A stretch of 52,113 bases of DNA. It comes from Seison nebaliae. Its lineage: Eukaryota > Rotifera > Pararotatoria > Seisonacea > Seisonidae. The DNA is taken from NCBI GenBank assembly GCA_023231475.1, contig JALJEE010000604.1, forward strand, positions 1 through 52,113, in the 5' to 3' direction. Below are positions 25,359-36,852 of this stretch, piece by piece. The notes below the pieces were generated by a model. That model did not search any database and had not been told where the DNA came from. It was given only the letters and a program-made list of their open reading frames with translations. A program made the translations under genes and the position numbers. Each line of letters begins with the position of its first letter. Position 1 is the stretch's first letter.

Positions 25359-25542
25359 TATATCAGATAAGATGATGACGACAATGCTGGAGGAATAAAA
25401 GAAAATAATAATAAGTGAGAAAAAAAATGAGAGAGAGAGTTGCGGGAGAATATTGATGAAATATTTCATATAAAAGAATTAAAAAGGAAAAATTCAGTGG
25501 AATTGTGCTGTCCCAATCAAAAGCTTCAATCAGTAAAGATCG

Positions 25543-27022
25543 ATGTTTCTTTTCGTCGTGTTTCTATTTCTTTCTTATATCCTCCTACGTAATTGGAAAT
25601 TGATTAGTCGTTTCGTGCGTCGTGCACTCTTCGCTTTTATTCTCCTTTATTATTGTCTTCTGCCCATCATCATTCGAATACATCCGGAGATCTTACGCGA
25701 CGGTATCTTCCAACAAGGCGGTTACTTCCTTCTCTCTCTTTTTCAAATAGGAATTGATCTATTTTCATTAAAAGTCTATTCTCCATTGTCCGGATGTAAT
25801 GTCAGTGAACCATCCACTTGTGGTTTCGATGCAGTGAGAAATTATTACATGTCACATGATCCTCTCCATTCTCCCCTCAATAATTTTATTGGCGTCTGGT
25901 TTCCTTCGTTTTTTATTTGGAAAAAGTATATTCTCTTCATCTTTCTTAATTGTTTAGGCATTTCTCTAAACATCACAAATTTGATATCGATCTATCTGAC
26001 GATGAATATATCAAACAACAACTCTATCATTCAGATGATGATATCCTAATATATTTTCATGGAAATACAGCGGCCAGGTGTTTTTCCTTCGTCCATAAAT
26101 TAAAATAATTATACTCATCAGGTTTCTCACACATCGACGTCAACTAGCGGAACGGCTCAACGATCATTATCAATTACACGTCTTCTCTATCGATTATCGA
26201 GGCTATGCCGATTCATCGTCAATTTCACCCATAACTGAAGAATCAGTGGTGGTAGACGGATTACTCATTTATCGGAAACTTCGACAACTTATTAAGAATA
26301 ATCGGAAAATCTTCATTTGGGGACATAGTTTGGGATCTGGGTTAATCTCATTCAACTTCATCTTTTCTTTATCTCAATCTCTTCTCTCGAATAGTGTAGC
26401 TACTCATTTGACAAAAATCTTATCTCAATCCAAAAGTTTTAAAGAATTTTCTATTTTCCTCTTTTAAAGATCTCCTCTCCAGATGATTCATCTCCAGACG
26501 GTCTCATTCTCGAAGCTCCAATGTCATCCATACATGATGCAATCATGTCATTTCCGATCGGAAAAGTTCTCGACGAATTTCTCGTTTTATAATCTCTTTC
26601 TTTTTTTTAGCCTCTCACCAGAATTCCATTATATGCACGTTGGTTAAGTGATGCTATCGATATGACGGGAATTAAATTCGATTCTTATGAAAAGTTTATT
26701 TGAAAAAAAAAATTAATATTTCTCTTCTATCATCTTCCTCCAGTATCTGTTCGGTTGATAGTCCCGTCATGATATTGCATGCGGAAGATGATAAGACACT
26801 TCCATTTTGGCAGGGAGTAAAAGTTGAATTTTCAATTTTTTTCCATTTTCAAACTTCAAAACATTAATTTAGTTGTACGAACAAGGAAAGAGATGTGAGA
26901 AGAACATAACTTTCGTTCCGATTGAGAGAAAGTATCGATGTCGCCATAAATATATAATGAATTATCCGAAACTTGATGAAAATTTAAAGTTCACATTCAT
27001 ATTTGTTGGGAAAGATGTTTGA
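25543..27022 (+). CDS. ABHD12: ABHD12-like membrane serine hydrolase
   Basis: ABHD12 hydrolyses lysophosphatidylserine and monoacylglycerols; it is an ER-membrane enzyme with a luminal catalytic domain. Exons 25543-25925, 25958-26077, 26122-26340, 26395-26435, 26483-26565, 26611-26693, 26744-26822, 26873-27022 total 1158 nt, 385 aa (human: 398). The N-terminus is a hydrophobic membrane anchor (residues 1-10 and about 27-45). NNFIGVWFP aligns with the ABHD12 LGVWHTVP segment; DILIYFHGNTAAR is the oxyanion HGN region; FSIDYRGYADS follows; GHSLGSG is the nucleophile elbow; PDGLILEAP follows; MILHAEDDK supplies the acid and YRCRHKYI the histidine. GIKF and the C-terminal VPIERKYRCRHKYI correspond to conserved ABHD12 positions. 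All triad residues are present. The seven introns are 32, 44, 54, 47, 45, 50 and 50 nt. The ATG is preceded by GATCG and gives the expected anchor. Confidence 0.92.
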
Positions 27023-27152
27023 AGACACAGAGAATATTTTTCAGGAAATTCTTCCACGAAAGAAAATGAAATGAGAGTTGATTGTTTGACGATAACACTC
27101 ACTGTTGGCATTGGCATCAGAGAAATTCACCTGTTTAGATTTTGTTCTTTCA

Positions 27153-27158
27153 AATAAA
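27153..27158 (+). other. candidate poly(A) signal, ABHD12-like gene
   Basis: AATAAA 131 nt after the ABHD12-like stop codon. Confidence 0.5.
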
Positions 27159-28410
27159 TTTTTGGAGGAATGGACTCCCACCCGAACAAGATGACACTCA
27201 AAGATAAATTCCAATTATGCCAAATGCGAAAAGAATGAGAAATAGTTTCCGTTTGCCTTTAATAAAATTAATTTGACGAATACTAACGATTTCTGATAAC
27301 ATGAGAATATGTTGAAAAGAAAATTAAAATTTTCACAATTCCCACAAATTCCGTGCGAGAATTGTGCAAGAAGGATTGTGGGAATAACACCAAAAGTGTG
27401 GAATGAGTGTCGAACTGGAAAAGATGAAAATGAGAATTCTACTCGAGAATGATGTAATAGAAAAATATGATGTCTCGTTCATGAAATGATTTGAAAGAGA
27501 AATGAAAGTTGAATTAGGAGAGAAAGCGATTTGTGCATTGATTACACACTTGTCACATGAATAATTCAATCGTCGACTGTGAGTTGGATGTGATGAAAAT
27601 TCTTTTTATTGATATTGTCAAAGTAGAATTGCATCAACAAAAAGGAAAACAGAAGTTTTTAATAATTTCTCCTATTATCGACAATTGAACGGGAATCGAA
27701 ACGAAGTGAGAGGAAGAAAATTTCTTTGTTATTCTTCCTCTGCAAATTCGAGCGCCCGGCAAATTGCACCGAATTGAATTAGAGTCAATTCTCTTAAAAC
27801 AAATATTAGGAATGGATCATGTCACAATTGGTTTCACATGAATATTAATAAGGAAATGTACAACAATCATCCAATTCTTTCAATTTACTTAAACGATTTT
27901 CTTTCATACTTTTCTTCGAAAATTTCAAGTGATTTCCACGAATTTCACAAACATAAAAACTGAAATTTCATTTGGCAAACGGAAAATAATAAATAATCTG
28001 ACAAACTCCAATAGCCATCAGCTAAAAACTAATTAGTTATGTGCATATATTCACCAAGTCTCTTGCCAATATTGAAAATGTTTTAATAAATTATCAACTT
28101 TTTATTTTCCGTCCGATACTTCACAATTGATACGAAATTCTAATTTCTATTTCCACTCCTATTTCCAAGAGTCCTATATTTTTGTCAGTAGATAACCATT
28201 TCAAGATTCAATCATCGATTTCAAGTTATAAAAATTGGAAAATGTTTTTTGAATTAAGAAAAAGTTTTATAGAGAAATCATAGAAAATATTTAATTTAAA
28301 GGAAAAGAAATAGCATGCTGAAAATTACTTTAATTTATTCAACGATAATCTTTATTGTTCTTTCCAAACATGGGAAGGGAGGGGAAATGGGATTGGCAGA
28401 AATTGAAGAT

Positions 28411-28433
28411 GAAGAGAGAGAGAGAGAGAGAGA
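28411..28433. repeat. (GA)n microsatellite
   Basis: About ten GA units. Confidence 0.9.
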
Positions 28434-28956
28434 ATTCTTAAATATAATCTGAATAGAATAGTTGTGGGATCGATTACTAAACTTCATTTGGATGAAAAGA
28501 AACGGTGAACATATTTTTTGTTGGAATAATGAGAATATGCCGATATTAAATTATAGGAAGGGAAAAATTCATTCGAAAAGAACAAATAGGATGGGAATTG
28601 TTTGACGATTGAAAATTTTGATTTTACATTGATTTTTTGACGACTAGTGAAAAAAGAGGATTAAAAAAATTCATAATGATCATATAATTTGGAAGTAAAT
28701 TTTATAAATTATAGAAAAATGAAAAAGAAAATGATGAAATATGTTTCTTCTCTTTCTTTGAAGGACCACACCCGTCAACCAAAAGTGATGTCGACAATCT
28801 CAACTTATTTAATTTGACTGATGGTGCAATCTTCATCATATCCAATCTTGTGATAAAATTTATCACGACGGAATTATGTTTGGCATAGAATAAAATAGAA
28901 ATTTCTTTTTTTTTTATCGAATTACGCAAAAAAATTATTTGAACATAATTATTCTT

Positions 28957-28962
28957 TTTATT
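28957..28962 (-). other. candidate poly(A) signal, STRIP-like gene
   Basis: AATAAA on the minus strand lies 4-5 nt after the TGA of the STRIP-like gene, implying a very short 3' UTR if used. Confidence 0.5.
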
Positions 28963-28966
28963 CAAT

Positions 28967-31106
28967 TCAGTCGATTGGGTCTTTTGTCGAATCGTCTAAC
29001 CAAGAGAAATAATTATCTATTTTATTTTCATTGATTCTCATCGTTAAATCGATTTGATTTCGACTCTCCTCGAAGAGATGGAGATCCATTTCCAGATTCT
29101 TGAAATATTCCTCTACGTTAATATTTTCCGTATTGACAAAAGGTTGTTCATCGTCTGATGATGGTACGATGGAATTCCAATCCGATTTCTGTTCAACAAC
29201 TTCATCTAACCAATTCTCATAATTTTGAATGAAAGAATATGTCAAACTGAATTTCTCTCCAGACTCCTTATTTGGACGAGTTTGTGGATTTTTTGAACTC
29301 AAATATGATTCGACAATATTCAATGATTGACGATTGAGATAATTCTGCAATTGTTCATCATTCTCATATTGAGTCATGGTGAATTTCATGGGGATGGAAT
29401 GAATGTTATCGAAATCGGATTTAATTAATGGATTGACGAGTTGTCCGTAATGGAACCATCGATATTTAAAGTTGTTGATCATACACAAAATATCGTTCTC
29501 ACTAAATTCCATATCATATGGTGATCTCTCATAATACCAATATTTCGATCTTTTACCATTCTCACTATCCATATATATACTATCGTTAATCGTTCCATTC
29601 GTATGGTTTAAACCGTTGGATGATAATAGACAATTATTTCCATTATTTCCATTATTCATTGAAGTGTTGAGCATCGGATAATTGTTGTTGTTGTTGTTGT
29701 TGTTATTATTGTTGTTTCCATTGTTGTTATTATTGTTATTGGATGGTGATGGAGGAGGAGAAGATTTCTTATAATGATTTAATAAAACGTTGAAATTGGG
29801 AATATGAGAATTATGGGAAGTGATTGATGTGGATGATGATGATGGAATTGGTTGTCCGTTACCATTCTCATTATCGATGGATGAGGAACATGAAACATTA
29901 AATCGTTTCCTTAACGTTTTATAAATATGAGTGAGTGTGTTCATATTAAGACGTCGAACAGTTTTTGAAACGAATTTCATTTGAATTCGAAGAATTTTCA
30001 AAGCATAAAAAAATATCCAATGATTGCCGAGAGTTAAGAGGATTTTAAGTGTTGTAATAAATCGTATGTCAGCAACAGATGGTGATTGTTGTTTCTTGTA
30101 TACTTTCTGACTTAATCTCAACATGTCGACGGTGGTAATAAATGCTCGCCACATCATTCGTTCAGTTGACGTATCATTATCGTTATGAATGGCGAAATTT
30201 GGATAACGACGACAATCCATAAATAATGTTAAATGTTTACCGTTGGGTGAAACGAATTGCGGTGGTGGTGGTGGTGGTGGTTGTGAATGATGAACATCAT
30301 TGGACATTCCACCGAATAGATCTGGCTCATAATATTGACGTCCATTCGCATCCTTCACACCCAATTTATCATAATTCGACACATCATCAAGAAATGATAA
30401 AAACATCGTATGCATATTCGTTCGTTTTATATGAAACAACAATTCCTCATACAACAGAATATGATATGAACCGAAATGTTTTAACAACAACAACAAAATG
30501 GATGAGATAGATTGTTTGATGTTTATACGGAAATTGAACGAACAACATAACATGAAAACGTTCCAACATAATTTCGAGGTACGATAAGGAATAACGGCAT
30601 CAGCGAGAATTTTATCACAATTCGCTTTCCCAGAAAATACCTGCATAACGGAAAAGACTTCCGTTCGTTGATGAATGAATGCTTCATAATTCTCCAATTC
30701 TTCGAAAGTATTTATATCTGGTCGTTGCTTCTCTACAATCTTCTCTAATGCCGCATAATTATCATAAGAATCTTTAAATGTCATCATACTTAACAATTCA
30801 TGATAAATGTGAAGTGATGGATTTGTGACATCTTTCTTTTCTCCTTCATATTCTTCCCCATTCTCCCCATTTAATAAGTCATTATTATTATTATTATTCA
30901 TATTCAAATGTTGTTCGCCATTCAACAAACCATTCGTATTAGTCGTTCCATTCGAATCATTCGGGGAACAAATTGTTACATGATTATTATTCGTTTGTGA
31001 TAATTTCACCAGATGATTCTTCGTTCCTATTTGAAATAATTCATTGACTTCACGATCACTACTCAATGTTTCCGTTGTTAATGGTTTAGTATTCAATAAT
31101 AATCTC

Positions 31107-31137
<31 letters not shown>

Positions 31138-33862
31138 TTATGTCATTTTTTAATGGAATCGATTCATCTCTACTCTCGTCCATCATCGGATCATTTCCAT
31201 CTTCCGTTCTCAGATCACTCGCATCCATCTCGTTCATATTATTATTATTATTATTATTGTTGTTGTTGTTAAGATTGAGATTAGTTGTACTAATATTTTT
31301 GTTGAGTCCAAACAAGTTGACATATGAGGAATGTTTCGCCATTTCGTGACGGAGAAGAATGAAATCAAAAAATTTCCCATGATAAGCGATGGCTTGAGCG
31401 AGTATGTCGGAAAACACTTCCACCAACATCGGAATTACTTCGATGAGAGACAAATAGAATTGATGGACATCATCATTCGGTTCCGCCATATAAGAATCAT
31501 TTTGTGTCAAAGGAAATTTCATTGAATTGATCGTTCGTTCCAATTGTCGTTCACCTAACGATACATATTCGTATTTTTTCAGAACATCAAAACTATCGAT
31601 TGTAGCTTTTGGTAATAGATTATAATTACTGATATCTCCTTTCGGTCCTTCGATATTGAAGAACTTCAAACGACAATTATTCAACCATTTCTCCAGATTA
31701 TGTCGCGAAATTTTCGGTCGCCATGGTAATATGATGTGAACCGGTTTCTTATTAACATTTCCTTTAGCTAAAGGATTCATCGTCTCATTTCGATCATATT
31801 CCATTCGATATGAAGAGAAACCTGATGTTCCATTCATTCCCAAAATTGATGCACCTGCACTCCTTCGTAGTACGACGGGTGATGGTTTCTCCATCACTTC
31901 ATTATTACTTTGTCGATCATTCATTCGACCATCGAATAATGATGTACCGTTATCTCGGATTATCGACACTCCATTAATCGCGTTCTCGTTCATGAGAAGA
32001 CCATCTTCGTCTTCCATTTCCGATACATAATCAGATGACATACATTCATCTTTAATTGGAGTTGAAGGAATATTGATATCGTCTAAAGTTTTTCCATTAT
32101 TCTCCGTATTGAGCACTTCTCCATCATTCCCATTCATTCTCATTGTTTCTTCCATATCATCATCAGGATATGGTGGTATAGTTTTTTCTGTCTTATTCTG
32201 ACATTCATCATTGTCTGCATCTTCACACATATCAAATGTACTACTATCATCTTCATGAAGATTTTTTGGAATAGGTTCGATATTATCTCTTGCCATATCC
32301 TTAAATTCTTCCAATTCATCTTCATCATCGATATCATTCTCCGTATCTTCTCTTTCATCATCATCAAATGTTCCATTTGAATTACTTTTCTTCTCATCAG
32401 TTATCGTCTTCTCATTATCTTCACTGATTACTTCTTCCATCTCATCAATCTCATCAATCAATGTTTTCCCATTATTCTCCAAATCATTCTGTGATAATCG
32501 TTCAATAGAAAAATCAACTTTTCTCTTCTCCTCCTCCTCCACTTCCTGATCCTTATTGTTGTTGTTGTTATTATTCTGATTGAATTCTTCTTCCATCAAT
32601 TTATCACATTGATGATTTATATCATCAGGTTTTCGATGTTTCATCCAAACGATAAGACTACTTCTACTCGGTCTTTTATTCAATTCGGTGCCAGAGTCTT
32701 TCCAATTTAATGTCTGACCATTTCGTCTTTGTGGAATGAGTCGTCGTTTTTTCGTTTTGAGTAGAGCATGTACCATCTCTTCATCACCATCATTTGCATA
32801 TTTCAACACTCTCATTAGAGTAAATGGATTCTCTTTTAGTCTCGTTCCATTAAATCGACAAACATTTCGACTCTTCCTCAAGAAAGCTTCATACATTCCA
32901 CCCAATGCCGTCAATACGATAAATTTGAAAAGAATTAAACTTTTCTTTATCGGCAAAATGGAACAAGTGGACTTGTCTTTGCAACTTCTCATCACCAGAA
33001 CCAGAATGGTCAATAAACTTTCCATTTCATTCGTCACCGTCACATTCCTCAAATTATCCAATCCTGGAGACTGATGAATTCGTCGTTCATGTGTCTTATG
33101 TCCATTATAAATGAAATGTTTTATCTTCTTCCCATACATGTACCATTCATTGACTTCATTCGTCGATCTTTTCACTATCCTTCCGTCCCCATGATAAGTT
33201 CGAGTTTGATAATAAATGACAATGAATAAAATGGAAACGATTCCCAGACAATAATTAATCTCAATATCAACATCATAATCGTTGTGGGAAATGTTCTGCA
33301 AAGTGGTTTGATCCTCTTCCTCATTCGTCGACAATTTAAATAATTGATGGAATCGATATAATAATCGATGAAGTAGAACCAGATGGAAATCCATTTCTAA
33401 TACTTTCCGACAATTCTTCAGAACACGTTCCTTCAATTCACTCCGTGAACATTGTTTCGGCAACGGTTCACCTATCACATAGAAATAGAGAAATAATAAA
33501 TCCGATTCCGTTAGGAATTCTCGTTCATCCAATTCCTTCATATTTCTCATTTTATCAAAAATCTCATTCTCATCAATCGTTCGAGCGGCATGTATTTGAT
33601 AAAATCGTTGAAGTTCTGATGCTGTGATGATTGTGGAGATCTCTTCCAACAAATCTTCATTCATCTCATCATAATTGAAAGAAGCAAAAGATGATGGTAT
33701 TTGAAAGTCCGAATCATCTAACATATTTATTCCTGTGTTACAATTCCCATTATTATTAGTACTGCCATTACCACCATTCACTCCTCCCATCACATTACCA
33801 TTACTCACCCGAATGGCATTCATTGCAGCCAATCTAAAATTGACTTTATCCCAATCAAACAT
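28967..33862 (-). CDS. STRIP1: STRIP1/2-like STRIPAK scaffold, single exon
   Basis: STRIP (FAM40/N1221) is a core subunit of the striatin-PP2A complex, which controls Hippo kinases, cell shape and endosomal traffic. One exon encodes 1631 aa; animal STRIPs are about 800-900. Conserved blocks: helical N-terminal region (about 60-330); RHNLEKWLNNCRLKFFNIEG through YEYVSLGERQLE (about 715-790), as in the STRIP segment with SRSKFIGYTLG and HKYTSIAEVQ; KQSISSILLLLLKHFGSYHI (about 1110), matching AISAVLLLLLKHFKLNHV; YALKILRIQMKF and MNTLTHIYKTLRKRFN, matching YVLKLLKVQTKY and MSAIYQKVRHRLN; and a C-terminal FIQNYENWLDEVVEQKSDWN, matching NYDLWLEREVFSKPISWEE. The extra length is acidic (about 430-620) plus Asn-, Ser- and Gly-rich inserts. 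The ATG at 33862 is followed by an acceptor-like ATTTTAG, so an upstream 5' exon is possible. Divergence is high, but block order and the C-terminus make the family call firm. Confidence 0.85.
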
Positions 33863-34052
33863 TCAAAATTTATCCGATCAATCCTCTTCCCTCCTAAATA
33901 AATACAAATTTCTCCTTTCCTTTTCCTTTTTAATTCGAACTACTTCTCTTCTGTATTCATCACTTTGGTAATCTTCTAAAGAATAAAAGAAAAAATCTTA
34001 AAGAAATTTTTCATGAAATTTCAATTAGAAAATTATATTTTAAAATTACACG

Positions 34053-34081
34053 TCTCTCTCTCTCTCTCTCTCTTTCTCTCT
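34053..34081. repeat. (TC)n microsatellite
   Basis: About fourteen TC units with one interruption, 190 bp upstream of the STRIP-like start. Confidence 0.9.
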
Positions 34082-34790
34082 CCTTTGTGGAAGAGAAGAA
34101 GAAGTTTCTGGGAAAGAATTGCAAAAGAAAAAATAATGACCTTTCCTTAAAAGAAAATATTTTGTTGGAAGAAAATTTATTTTGCAACTTCATCCACGAA
34201 ACATCGTCAATCGGAAATTTATTTGAAATGAAAATTTTCTTTGTGATCTTCGAAGAAGAAAAATAAGCAGGAGGAGGAAAAGGCGATTAGTCTCTCAAAT
34301 GAGAGACATGCAATTCTTATTGAAAGGAGATGGGCGAGGAATAGATAAAGAAAAACAGTTCTATCCAAATATCATTTTCGAGCTTTCCATTCATACCATA
34401 CTTCCGCTTATTCATCACTAGATAATTAATTCAAGTCCATCACAATACAAATATGTGGCCTCTCCAATTAATCGATGAGCCTCTGTTATAAATGTTCCAG
34501 ATATTTTACAGCGATGATTTCTAATTAAAATGAAATATAACTAACAAATTAAAATTTTTAATTTCATTTAAATATTTATATAAATTCAGAATCGATTCAT
34601 CATATTATTCATTCATTCATTCAAATTATTTAAAATCATTTTTTGGCTTAACTTCTTCAATTATTTTTAATTTTAATTTCTACACCAAATCCACACACAT
34701 TCCCACTGCACTCAACAATTTTTAATAGAATTAATTTTATTGTTATGTGAAAATATTGAAAATATAGTTTTATAAAAATTTATTTTAAAA

Positions 34791-35216
34791 ATATTTCTAA
34801 TTCATAAATGTCAATATAGAATATATAAGATATATATATATAATATATAATAATATAATATAAGATAGAGATGAAAATAATTTTGAAACAGACGATGACA
34901 GTGATGAACAAGATTAAGTGATTAGTTCGAAATATTGATTGCATAGTGCATTTCGATAAATAAAATTTACATAAATAAATTGATTTCTATACTAGTCTGA
35001 TAACTAAATTTAGTAGTTGAGTAAAGCTCAAAAATTTTCGAAAAGTTTTTTGAACTAATTTTTTTAGAAAGACAAAAATTGAAATTTTAAAAACACTACG
35101 ATGTTCAGAATTGATTCAAATGCCTATACGTTTATTTTTAGGCAAAAAAAAAAAATTTTTTTTATGGCGTTCAAACAGACTTTTACCAATATTTCTAATT
35201 CATAAATGTCAACATA
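34791..35216 (+). repeat. 28-bp direct repeats 398 bp apart
   Basis: ATATTTCTAATTCATAAATG plus eight more bases at 34791-34818 recurs at 35189-35216 with one difference (TCAATATA versus TCAACATA). The interval has no gene. It could be the flanks of a small insertion or a local duplication. Confidence 0.6.
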
Positions 35217-36852
35217 CCAATCAAATGAACAATAAATTAATTAAATGAGACAACAAAACTAGAGAGACATTTTCCATATTTTTTTCTGATGTTTTAAGAT
35301 AATTCTTAAACGCATTGTATTGGATTGTTTGGGACGTGAATAGAAGAGTGAATTTTAGTCTCCTATTGGAAAGGAAAGATGAAGGAATAAAAAATATTAA
35401 ATTATATCGATTTTACTAACAGTCATTTTGAGGATTGATGAGTAATGAAACGATTGATGGAATGAGTAGCATAGTGGAAGAATTGTTGGAGTGTATTGGA
35501 AGAAGTGATTGTTTGTCTACGGTTAAGGAAAGAAAGAGGAGGAAAAAGCGAGGTAGAGAACCAGTAAAATTATACGACAATTTATCTAATTATGGGAAGT
35601 GAAGTTTAGCGACGAAATCGAATTATCATCTGTTAAATGGAGAATCAGATGGAAAGTTTAATATAACTCTACACATTTCAATAATTTTCACCAAATTCCT
35701 TACAATCTCTATACCTGACTTCTTCTTTTTAACTATTTCGTTGTTGTTATTCATGATGATGTTGGGTAGTCTGTGAAGAAAAAAGAGAAGTTCAATGAAT
35801 TCGTTCCTCGATTTGAGTCGATAAGAAACTTTAATTTTCACTTTTTTTTTCGTCGAGGAGTTATGAAAGAAGTTTTCTTCTATGTGGGTGAACAACCAGA
35901 AATTTCATTTTATTGAGTAAACTGTGGGAATTCCGTCATTGTTCCCATTATCAATCATTTGACATTCGTAATTTTGAATGATTAGGTATAAATAATTAAG
36001 AATTAAACGTTTACATATCACGACTGACATTAGTAATTATGTGGAAAGTGTTTCAATTGTCGATGACAGTTCTTCATGAAGAAATATGAAGATGATCAGA
36101 AAGTTTCTTCGAAGACTTTCTACTTATCCCAACTCGACTACTTGACTCTTATAGTTTAGGATGGATCTTATTCTTGGAAATCTTATTTGTAAGAAAACGT
36201 CTATTTGGAAAAAGCTTCCACTGCTTTCGAACAACATTCTTCGTCAGTCTCTTCTTCGGAACGAGACCTTTCTCCATTATTATCGTTCTAATCGAAATAA
36301 TGATCACTATTAAATATTCGTTGTCATCGTTCCTCCTGACGTTTGTTAAACTTCGCAAGGTTAATAGTACAATAATTAGACTACCATATACTACTTTAGA
36401 GAATGGGCTGCTCCCGACAACTTTAGCGAATCGATTATGTCAATTTTCTCTATTCCGTCGAAGAAACTTTTTTCCTGTTTCGTCTTTTGATTATGATGAT
36501 GATTGTTATTGTAAGTTTAATATTCTTTTTCCTTCTTTTATTATAACCGTCGATTCCAAATCATTTCCCGCCACACTACCACCAGAGAATTTCTCTTTTA
36601 TTTTTATGTTCCTTCAAAAAAAAAAGATAATACTGTTGTCAAATTAACTGTAGAATTAGTGTATATAGTTAATTGGTACTATATGATCATTCTAACATAA
36701 ATTTGCCAAAGAAGAAAAAAAAGAAGAAGAATATGAACGAACTATAAAATGAGTATTTATTGTCTTTCCTCGAAAAAGAATTATATGAAACATTAAAATT
36801 AATATTATATTAGAAAATTAATCAATATTAACACGATCATGTATCGATTGTA

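Larger units (their letters stand above)
20781..25542. other. divergent intergenic region, TAO kinase to ABHD12-like
   Basis: These 4.8 kb separate two divergently transcribed genes and must hold both promoters. They contain several microsatellites, a C-rich run (21219-21237), a triple GGTATTA repeat (24856-24876) and a GC-richer island with coding-like fragments (22594-23101, separate entry). I see no other gene. Confidence 0.6.
27023..28966. other. intergenic region between convergent ABHD12-like and STRIP-like genes
   Basis: It is 1.9 kb of A/T-rich sequence containing a (GA)n run at 28411-28433. Short open frames (27333-27569, 28702-28965, both minus) show no recognisable domain and no codon pattern like the neighbours. 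Confidence 0.6.
33863..36852. other. divergent intergenic region, STRIP-like to EGF-PTP receptor
   Basis: Three kilobases of A/T-rich DNA carry promoters for both genes. They contain a (TC)n run (34053-34081), an A/T-rich (TA)n stretch (34829-34861) and a 28-bp direct repeat pair (34791-34818, 35189-35216). Open frames at 35626-35895 and 36149-36647 are unrecognisable, and I do not call them genes. Confidence 0.6.

Noticed and set aside
31044-31349. 101-aa plus-strand ORF with a poly-Asp run and Leu-rich tail
   Set aside because: Antisense of Ser and Asn runs in the STRIP-like gene.
36174-36647. 157-aa plus-strand ORF upstream of the EGF-PTP gene
   Set aside because: Long for its size, but hydrophobic and Phe/Ser-rich with no recognisable motif, an overlapping opposite-strand frame, and no link to the receptor's signal-peptide exon.
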